Shown here piece by piece: positions 58,088-64,000 of a stretch of DNA of 64,000 nt. Location of the stretch: the NCBI GenBank assembly GCA_021772895.1, contig JAJFLC010000012.1:186001-250000 (forward strand). The letters run 5' to 3'. Numbering within the stretch: the first letter of the stretch is position 1; each line of letters starts with the position of its first letter. The notes under the pieces are model-generated. The model was not told where the DNA came from and did no database searches. It worked only from the letters and a program-made list of their open reading frames with translations. Source of the DNA: Mariprofundaceae bacterium (GTDB lineage: Bacteria; Pseudomonadota; Zetaproteobacteria; Mariprofundales; Mariprofundaceae). Position numbers and translations under genes: made by a program.

Positions 58088-58465
58088 TTAACCACCAGAC
58101 AATTTGGCTTTGTGGCCTTCCTTTTCTAATAGCAGTAGCAGTTTTTCCCGGTGGTCGCCTTGAATTTCAATGGATGCCCCTTTGACTGCGCCACCACAGC
58201 CAAGGTGGCTCTTTAGTTTTTTAAGTAGAACTTTCATTTCTTTCTCATGCAAAGGGAGATCATCGATCACGCAAACACTTTTGCCACCACGCCCTTTGGA
58301 TTCACGGCGAATACGTACACCTTGTTTGGCCGGGTTCCTGATCGTTGATGCAGGCTCTCCGAAGGCTTTATTTTGTTTACGTTTTTTCTTGCCTGAGCTT
58401 TTATCCATGGCTTTGCCAAGTTGCCCGTGTTCGGTGGAATAAACGACGCGATCATCACGGCCCAT
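58088..58465 (-). CDS. SUI1/eIF1-like translation factor (YciH-type)
   Basis: A 125-residue basic protein. The N-terminus is polar; the SUI1 fold spans about residues 48-125 with GVRIRRESKGRGGKSVCVID, VLLKKLKSHLGCGGAVKGAS and the closing GDHREKLLLLLEKEGHKAKL. In bacteria YciH can inhibit or tune initiation; its exact role is open. The long charged linker KSSGKKKRKQNKAFG precedes the domain. Convergent with the MTHFR-like gene. Confidence 0.9.
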   Translation of the reverse strand: MGRDDRVVYSTEHGQLGKAMDKSSGKKKRKQNKAFGEPASTIRNPAKQGVRIRRESKGRGGKSVCVIDDLPLHEKEMKVLLKKLKSHLGCGGAVKGASIEIQGDHREKLLLLLEKEGHKAKLSGG

Positions 58466-58698
58466 GTGTGTGCTCCTTGATTATGATTTGTGAGATTTCA
58501 GCAGTATGAAATGGATCACTTCAGGCTGCAAATATATATGAGTGCTTCCCTTTTATACTTTAGGGAAAAACCATTATAAAACATGAGTTTTTTAGAAACG
58601 GTGAAAGTGTTCGATGTGATGCTCACTGGAGAGGCTTTGGTTGATGCGTAAGGGCAACTCCGGCATGATTCGCCTTCGCTAAACCTTTTGGGGGATTC

Positions 58699-59754
58699 AT
58701 GGCTGGTAAAATGAAACAGGCAAGCACGGCAGGTATTACACACGAAGGTCGCTTTTATAGCGAAGAACGTTTGCATGCGATGCATGACATGATGCTCTTT
58801 ATTCGTCGCTTTGAAGAAAAAGCCGGGCAAATGTATGGCTTGAAAAAAATTGGTGGTTTCTGCCATTTATGCAATGGTCAGGAAGCGGTGTGTGTCGGTA
58901 TGGAAGAGGCATCTGAACCCACCGATTATATGCTGACCAGCTATCGTGATCATGGGCATGTTCTGGCGCGTGGATCTGATGCTACAGAAGTGATGGCAGA
59001 ACTTTTGGGCCGGGCCGGTGGCATTGTTGGTGGCAAGGGCGGCTCCATGCACATGTTCGACATAAAGAAAAATTTTGTTGGTGGTAATGGCATTGTTGGT
59101 GAGCAGGTGCCTATTGGCATTGGTTTTGGTTTTGCCAGTCAGTATCGCGATGATAAACGTGTATCGATCACGATCATGGGTGACGGTGGTGTGAATCAGG
59201 GTGCGGTGTATGAATCATTTAACATGGCGGCACTGTGGAAATTACCTGTGGTGTTTGTGATTGAAAACAATCAGTACGCTATGGGCACATCCTTGAGTCG
59301 TGCATCCGCAGAAACACACCTCTACAAACGCGGCATTTCTTTCAAAGTGCCAGGTATGCAGGTTGATGGTATGGATGTGCTGGAAGTAGAGCGCAAGATG
59401 TTTGAGGCCATTGAACATGCACGCTCTGGTGAAGGTCCGATCATTGTGGAGATGATGACTTATCGTTATCGCGGACATTCGATGTCTGACCCTGCAACGT
59501 ATCGTACCCGCGATGAAGTGGATGAATGGCGTTCAGGACGTGATCCGATTGCAAATTTGCAAAATCGTATGATTGAAGCAGACCTTGCAACTGAAGATTT
59601 CTTTAAACAAAAAGACAAAGATATTAAAAAAGAAGTGACCAGTGTGGTGAAGGCAGCCGAAGCGCAACCTGAACCTGATCCTTCAGTATTGTGGGATGAT
59701 ATCATTACCGATGAAATCCCAGGTGCGTACCCTTATCCAAGGCAGGTGGGCTAA
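58699..59754 (+). CDS. pdhA: Pyruvate dehydrogenase E1 component, alpha subunit
   Basis: Thiamine-diphosphate decarboxylase of the pyruvate dehydrogenase complex, alpha chain, 351 residues. Key motifs are FIRRFEEKAGQMYGLKKIGG, the GKGGSMHMFD loop, and the ThDP/Mg motif GDGGVNQGAVYESFNMAALW with the closing NN (VIENNQYAMGTS). The phosphorylation-loop-like YRYRGHSMSDPATYRTRDEV follows. GGGGGA stands just upstream. First of pdhA-pdhB-pdhC-lpd; pdhB begins 3 bases after its stop. Confidence 0.96.
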   Translation: MAGKMKQASTAGITHEGRFYSEERLHAMHDMMLFIRRFEEKAGQMYGLKKIGGFCHLCNGQEAVCVGMEEASEPTDYMLTSYRDHGHVLARGSDATEVMAELLGRAGGIVGGKGGSMHMFDIKKNFVGGNGIVGEQVPIGIGFGFASQYRDDKRVSITIMGDGGVNQGAVYESFNMAALWKLPVVFVIENNQYAMGTSLSRASAETHLYKRGISFKVPGMQVDGMDVLEVERKMFEAIEHARSGEGPIIVEMMTYRYRGHSMSDPATYRTRDEVDEWRSGRDPIANLQNRMIEADLATEDFFKQKDKDIKKEVTSVVKAAEAQPEPDPSVLWDDIITDEIPGAYPYPRQVG

Positions 59755-59757
59755 ACC

Positions 59758-60738
59758 ATGGCAAAGATTACATACCGTGAAGCACTGAATCAGGCGATGT
59801 GCAATGAAATGGAGCGCGATAGTAATGTTTTTCTGATGGGTGAAGAAGTCGCTGAATACAACGGCGCATATAAAGTATCACAAGGCATGCTGGATAAATT
59901 TGGCCCACGCCGTGTGATTGATACACCCATTACTGAACTTGGTTTTGCAGGTCTTGGTGTCGGGGCTTCAATGGCTGGGCTGCGCCCGATTATTGAATTT
60001 ATGACATGGAACTTTGCATTGTTGGCGATGGATCAGATTGTCAATGCCGCAGCCAAAATGAAATACATGACTGCGGGTCAATATAACTGTCCAATGGTGT
60101 TCCGTGGTGCGGGTGGTGCAGCAGCACGTGTGAGTTCTCAGCATTCTCAGGCACTGGAAAACTGGTTTGTTAATATTCCGGGTTTAAAAGTGGTGATGCC
60201 ATCCAACCCGGCAGACGCCAAAGGCCTGTTGGCAGCATCCATTCGTGATAACGATACTGTGATTTTTATTGAGAATGAAATCAATTACGGTGATGTTGCA
60301 GAAGTGCCTGAAGGTGAATATATCGTGCCTTTGGGTAAGGCGGATGTGAAACGTGTTGGTAAAGATGTTACACTTGTAGCACATTCGCGTATGACCGGTT
60401 ACGCACTGGCGGCCGCTGAAGCGTTGGCCAAGCAGGGTATTGATGCCGAAGTGATTGATCCACGTACGATTCGACCGCTTGATGAAGCGACGATTCTGGC
60501 ATCGGTGGCTAAAACCAATCGTGCGGTTGTGATTGAAGAGGGTTGGCGCTTTTCTGGGATTGGCGCAGAAATTTCTGCACGGATCATGGAAAAAGCATTT
60601 GATGATCTGGATGCCCCTGTTGCACGTGTAACGGGTAAAGATGTGCCGATGCCATATGCGGCGAACCTTGAAACATTGGCATTGCCAAGTGTGGCCGAGA
60701 TTGTTGAAGCGACACGTGTGGTGTGCGGTCGTGCTTGA
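59758..60738 (+). CDS. pdhB: Pyruvate dehydrogenase E1 component, beta subunit
   Basis: Beta chain of E1, 326 residues. Family blocks are MGEEVAEYNGAYKVSQGMLD (near 25), DTPITELGFAGLGVGASMAG, WNFALLAMDQIVNAAAKMKY, RGAGGAAARVSSQHSQALEN and EVIDPRTIRPLDEATILAS. Together with pdhA it forms the alpha2beta2 E1 of the Gram-positive/alphaproteobacterial type, not the single-chain AceE. Confidence 0.96.
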   Translation: MAKITYREALNQAMCNEMERDSNVFLMGEEVAEYNGAYKVSQGMLDKFGPRRVIDTPITELGFAGLGVGASMAGLRPIIEFMTWNFALLAMDQIVNAAAKMKYMTAGQYNCPMVFRGAGGAAARVSSQHSQALENWFVNIPGLKVVMPSNPADAKGLLAASIRDNDTVIFIENEINYGDVAEVPEGEYIVPLGKADVKRVGKDVTLVAHSRMTGYALAAAEALAKQGIDAEVIDPRTIRPLDEATILASVAKTNRAVVIEEGWRFSGIGAEISARIMEKAFDDLDAPVARVTGKDVPMPYAANLETLALPSVAEIVEATRVVCGRA

Positions 60739-60751
60739 TTTTTTAGATAGG

Positions 60752-60773
60752 TAAAAGTCCTAAGGGACTTTTA
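60752..60773 (+). terminator. Hairpin between pdhB and pdhC (attenuator-like)
   Basis: TAAAAGTCC, loop TAAG, GGACTTTTA: a perfect 9-bp stem 13 bases after the pdhB stop, followed by ATATTG rather than a T-run. May reduce expression of pdhC-lpd or protect the upstream mRNA end. Confidence 0.5.
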
Positions 60774-60887
60774 ATATTGTCGGCGTTGAAAACATGATTT
60801 TTAATGTCTGACAAATTGTCAGGAAGAGCTTGTTGATTTGTCACCCGTGATGGTGAGTTGATATACAACAAATATGAGGTTTACCGA

Positions 60888-62171
60888 ATGCCGATTGATG
60901 TATTTATGTCCCAGCTATCGCCAACTATGACCGAGGGTAAAATTGCCCGCTGGTTAAAAAAAGAAGGCGATACGTTGGAATCCGGTGAAGTGCTGGCTGA
61001 AATTGAAACAGATAAAGCTACGATGGAAATGGAAGTCGTGGATGAAGGTATCTTGCATAAAATTATTGCACCTGAAGGCTCGGTGGTTGCTGTGGGTGTT
61101 GCGATTGGTGTGATTGCCGAAGAGGGTGAAGATGTCCCTGCTGATTATCAGCCAGCTGTTGATTCTGTTTCTGTAACCGAATCCGCTCCTGCTGAAGCTT
61201 CTACTTCGGCACCGACAGTTCAGGCCGGATCAGTCGCATCCGCAACAGTGGCTGAATCTGTTGTAGATTCTAAACGAATCAAAGCAAGTCCATTGGCACG
61301 GCGACTGGCCAAACAGAAAGGCATCAATCTGGCCGCTATTACGGGAACAGGCGCGAAAGGGCGCATTACCAAAGTTGATGTTGAGAAGGCTGCCAAGCGT
61401 GGAATTAGTTTGGGTGCAGGTACGGCTGCTGTTGTAACACCTGCACCTCGTCCGATGCCAACTGGGCCATTGCCATATCATGAAGATGAATTCGAACGTA
61501 TTGAAAATTCCATGATGCGCAAGGCCATCGCCCGTCGCCTGAGCGAATCCAAGCAACAGGTTCCGCATTTTTATCTGACTGTAGACGTAGAGATGGATCG
61601 TCTGATGGACCTGCGGGCCCAACTTAATGAAGCTGCTGATGGTGCGTTCAAATTGAGTGTGAATGATTTCATTATTAAAGCAGTGGCGAAGGCATTGGTT
61701 GATGTGCCAACGGCCAATGCAAGCTGGACGGATGCTTCGATATTGATGCACAAACATGCGCATGTATCAGTTGCGGTAGCGATTGAGGGTGGGTTGATTA
61801 CACCGGTTATTCGTTTTGCCGAACAAAAAGGCATCGTGGACATATCCAATGAAGTGAAAGAGTTGGCAGCTCGTGCTCGGGCGGGTGAGTTAAAACCTGA
61901 AGAATATTCGGGTGGTACTTTCTCGATTTCCAATCTGGGCATGTATGGTGTCAAACAGTTCTCCGCTATTGTGAATCCACCTGAAGGCGTGATTCTGGCT
62001 GTAGGTGGAACGGAAGAGCGCCCTGTAGTGAAACATGGTGAACTGGCGATTGCCAAGGTGATGACGTTGACGCTCTCCTGTGATCATCGTGTCGTCGATG
62101 GTGCTGTAGCAGCTGAATATGCGGCGGCTTTGAAGAAACATTTTGAAACACCAGCAAGCATGTTGATTTAA
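60888..62171 (+). CDS. pdhC: Dihydrolipoamide acetyltransferase (E2) of pyruvate dehydrogenase
   Basis: E2 core, 427 residues from ATG 60888, with GAGG 8 bases upstream. One lipoyl domain (residues 1-78, lipoylated lysine in [17 protein letters not shown]), then an alanine/proline-rich linker. The E1/E3-binding domain is ASPLARRLAKQKGINLAAIT plus GTGAKGRITKVDVEKA, and the catalytic acetyltransferase domain ends in LSCDHRVVDGAVAAEYAAAL with the active-site HxxxDG. Its leader and lipoyl coding region closely match those of lpd. Confidence 0.96.
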   Translation: MPIDVFMSQLSPTMTEGKIARWLKKEGDTLESGEVLAEIETDKATMEMEVVDEGILHKIIAPEGSVVAVGVAIGVIAEEGEDVPADYQPAVDSVSVTESAPAEASTSAPTVQAGSVASATVAESVVDSKRIKASPLARRLAKQKGINLAAITGTGAKGRITKVDVEKAAKRGISLGAGTAAVVTPAPRPMPTGPLPYHEDEFERIENSMMRKAIARRLSESKQQVPHFYLTVDVEMDRLMDLRAQLNEAADGAFKLSVNDFIIKAVAKALVDVPTANASWTDASILMHKHAHVSVAVAIEGGLITPVIRFAEQKGIVDISNEVKELAARARAGELKPEEYSGGTFSISNLGMYGVKQFSAIVNPPEGVILAVGGTEERPVVKHGELAIAKVMTLTLSCDHRVVDGAVAAEYAAALKKHFETPASMLI

Positions 62172-62215
62172 TCGCGATACTGCCTTTACTGTGAAATAAA
62201 ACTGAGGTTTACCGA

Positions 62216-64000
62216 ATGCCGATTGACTTATTTATGACCCAGCTATCTCCAACCATGACTGAGGGCAAAATTGCTCGCTGGTTAAAAAAAGAAGGGGATG
62301 AACTTGTTTCTGGCGAAGTGCTTGCTGAAATAGAAACGGATAAAGCGACCATGGAAATGGAAGTGATCGACGAAGGCGTGTTGCACAAAATTCTTTCGCC
62401 GGAAGGTTCCATTGTACCTGTTGGTATGCCGATTGCTGTGATTGCTGAAGAGGATGAACAGGTGCCTGCTGATTATGAGCCGGAAGGTTTAGTCATGACT
62501 GCGGCGGAAGTGGCAAATGATGCATCGGCTGAAGAAGCTGTTGCATTGGCAGCAGAATCTGCGCCATCCGCACAGCCTGCTCCGATGATCACACATGCAG
62601 ATGATGATGAACATGCACTGAACCTGAAACCAGCAGGAATCTTTAATGCAGACGGTGAATATGATGTGGTTGTCATTGGTGCAGGTCCGGGTGGTTATGT
62701 CGCCGCGATTCGTGCCGCACAACTGGGTTTCAAGGTCGCATGCATTGAATCCACGCATTTGGGCGGTATTTGTCTGAACTGGGGCTGCATTCCAACCAAG
62801 GCACTGTTAAGAACTGCCGAACTGGTCAACGTGATTAAACATCATGGTAAAGAGCTGGGCTTGGGTGTGGAAGAGGCTAATCCTGATTTGGTTCAGGCTG
62901 TGACGCGTTCACGTGGTATTTCCGAGAAATTGAATAAAGGCATCGGTTTCCTGTTTAAGAAAAACAAGATTGAGCATATTGAAGGTTACGCAAAATTTGA
63001 GGCGGGTAACAAGCTGATTGTTGAGGGCAAAGACGGGTCCCGTGAAGTCACCGCCAAACATGTCATTGTCGCTACGGGTGCCAAGGCGCGCGCTTTTCCG
63101 GGCATGGAAGTGGATGAAAAAGTCGTGATTACTTACAAACAGGCACTTGTGCCAACCAAGCTGCCTGAAAACCTTGTGGTGATTGGTAGTGGCGCGATTG
63201 GTATGGAGTTTGCCTATTTTTATAATGCCATGGGTTCAAAAGTCACCGTGATTGAGGCTGCAGATCAGATTTTACCATTGGAAGATCATGAAATTTCTAA
63301 GGTGGTTGAGCGTAGCTTCAAAAAACAGGGCATTAAGGTCATCACCGGCGCTATGGTTTCTTCCGCTAAAAATGTGGATGGCAAAGCTATTGTGGAATAT
63401 GAAGCCAAAGGCAAGGCACAAAGTATCGAAGGAGATATTTGCCTTGTTGCTGTGGGGGTGCTTGGCAATACTGATCATATTGGTGCCGAGAATACTTCGA
63501 TGAAAGTAGAGCGTAATCAGATTGAGGTGGATGATTATTATCGCACCGATCATGCCGGTGTTTATGCGCTTGGTGATGTTGTCGGTGCACCGGCATTGGC
63601 GCATGTGGCAAGTCATGAGGGTATTGTTTGTGTTGAAGCGATTGCTGGCATGAACCCACATGCTGTGGATTATGGAAATGTACCGGGTTGCACCTATTGC
63701 CAACCGCAAGTGGGCTCATGTGGTTTGACAGAAAAGGCTGCGAAAGAAGCAGGTCATAATATCAAGGTCGGCCGCATGTCTTATGCGCCAAATGGCAAGG
63801 CTATGGGACTGGCTGAGACGGAAGGTATGGTGAAAACCATTTTTGATGTTGAGACCGGGGAACTTCTAGGTGCACATATCGTCGGTGCTGAAGCGACCGA
63901 GTTGATTGTGTCACTGGGTTTGGCTCGTACCCTGGAGACCACAGAAGAGGATCTGGCACATCATATGTTTCCACATCCAACACTTTCCGAGATGATTCAC
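62216..64000 (+). CDS. lpd: Dihydrolipoyl dehydrogenase (E3) with N-terminal lipoyl domain, 3' end beyond window
   Basis: 595 residues are visible from ATG 62216; only about the last 15 or so are missing. The N-terminal lipoyl domain (residues 1-78, lysine in [17 protein letters not shown]) is joined by an acidic Ala/Glu linker to a full flavoprotein. That flavoprotein has [20 protein letters not shown] (FAD), the redox disulfide [23 protein letters not shown] motif [40 protein letters not shown], and the catalytic-base region [12 protein letters not shown] (His-Glu pair). It lacks a stop in the window. It follows pdhC by 44 bases and shares its ribosome-binding leader. Confidence 0.95.
   Translation, partial: MPIDLFMTQLSPTMTEGKIARWLKKEGDELVSGEVLAEIETDKATMEMEVIDEGVLHKILSPEGSIVPVGMPIAVIAEEDEQVPADYEPEGLVMTAAEVANDASAEEAVALAAESAPSAQPAPMITHADDDEHALNLKPAGIFNADGEYDVVVIGAGPGGYVAAIRAAQLGFKVACIESTHLGGICLNWGCIPTKALLRTAELVNVIKHHGKELGLGVEEANPDLVQAVTRSRGISEKLNKGIGFLFKKNKIEHIEGYAKFEAGNKLIVEGKDGSREVTAKHVIVATGAKARAFPGMEVDEKVVITYKQALVPTKLPENLVVIGSGAIGMEFAYFYNAMGSKVTVIEAADQILPLEDHEISKVVERSFKKQGIKVITGAMVSSAKNVDGKAIVEYEAKGKAQSIEGDICLVAVGVLGNTDHIGAENTSMKVERNQIEVDDYYRTDHAGVYALGDVVGAPALAHVASHEGIVCVEAIAGMNPHAVDYGNVPGCTYCQPQVGSCGLTEKAAKEAGHNIKVGRMSYAPNGKAMGLAETEGMVKTIFDVETGELLGAHIVGAEATELIVSLGLARTLETTEEDLAHHMFPHPTLSEMIH

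Noticed and set aside
58516-58866. Minus-strand frame overlapping the pdhA start.
   Set aside because: Antisense shadow over a well-supported pdhA N-terminus; no family features.

Overview
The window is one continuous stretch of a Gram-negative, proteobacterial-type chromosome around the replication-origin region. The best guess at the host is a chemolithoautotrophic marine Zetaproteobacterium (Mariprofundus-like iron oxidiser). The basis is a class I phosphoribulokinase (Calvin cycle), a rhodoquinone enzyme (RquA), a complete outer-membrane/peptidoglycan toolkit, and rpsU-yqeY-dnaG-rpoD and dnaA-dnaN-recF-gyrB blocks of proteobacterial type. This taxonomic call is inference; no rRNA is present to settle it.

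Layout. 1-9.2 kb (minus strand): topA (5' part), dprA, a LysM protein, plsY, an NDUFA9-like reductase, then rpoD, dnaG, yqeY and rpsU (macromolecular-synthesis operon). 9.3-11.7 kb: murJ and a 3'-5' exonuclease. 11.7-16.1 kb: a decayed D-2-hydroxyacid dehydrogenase, a YdjM-like membrane protein and a creBCD two-component block. 16.4-17.5 kb: rquA and a [2Fe-2S] ferredoxin. 17.5-21.0 kb: slt, a DUF4126 protein and two small genes. 21.1-27.8 kb: xth, yjbQ, an unlisted 36-codon membrane ORF, and the rod-shape operon mreB-mreC-mreD-mrdA-rodA. 27.8-29.5 kb: a TSUP permease/MarR unit with a striking three-palindrome operator array and an AraC remnant.

29.6-37.5 kb (minus): dnaA, an origin-like intergenic region with DnaA boxes, dnaN, recF, gyrB and, in the same tightly packed run, purM and purN. 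37.6-47.7 kb (plus): rpmH, rnpA (no standard start codon), yidD, yidC, mnmE, phosphoribulokinase, mnmG, rsmG, parA, parB, mtnA. Two ParB sites (parS) are embedded in coding sequence, one exactly over the parA start. 47.7-50.1 kb: a one-POTRA Omp85 protein and an AsmA-family protein, followed by dbpA on the opposite strand.

51.6-58.0 kb is the accessory region. It holds a 207-bp direct repeat (96% identical by eye) bracketing a methyltransferase gene and a 237-bp element with 29-bp inverted ends, a small membrane-protein gene followed by a convincing integron attC site, a REP-like palindrome, and several poorly known genes (DUF1456, an iron-sulfur protein, a doubled DUF2799 lipoprotein, an AT-rich MTHFR-like gene). 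58.0-64.0 kb returns to core metabolism: an eIF1-like (SUI1) protein and the pyruvate dehydrogenase operon pdhA-pdhB-pdhC-lpd, in which lpd carries its own lipoyl domain, apparently copied from pdhC together with its ribosome-binding site. No tRNA, rRNA or CRISPR array was seen.
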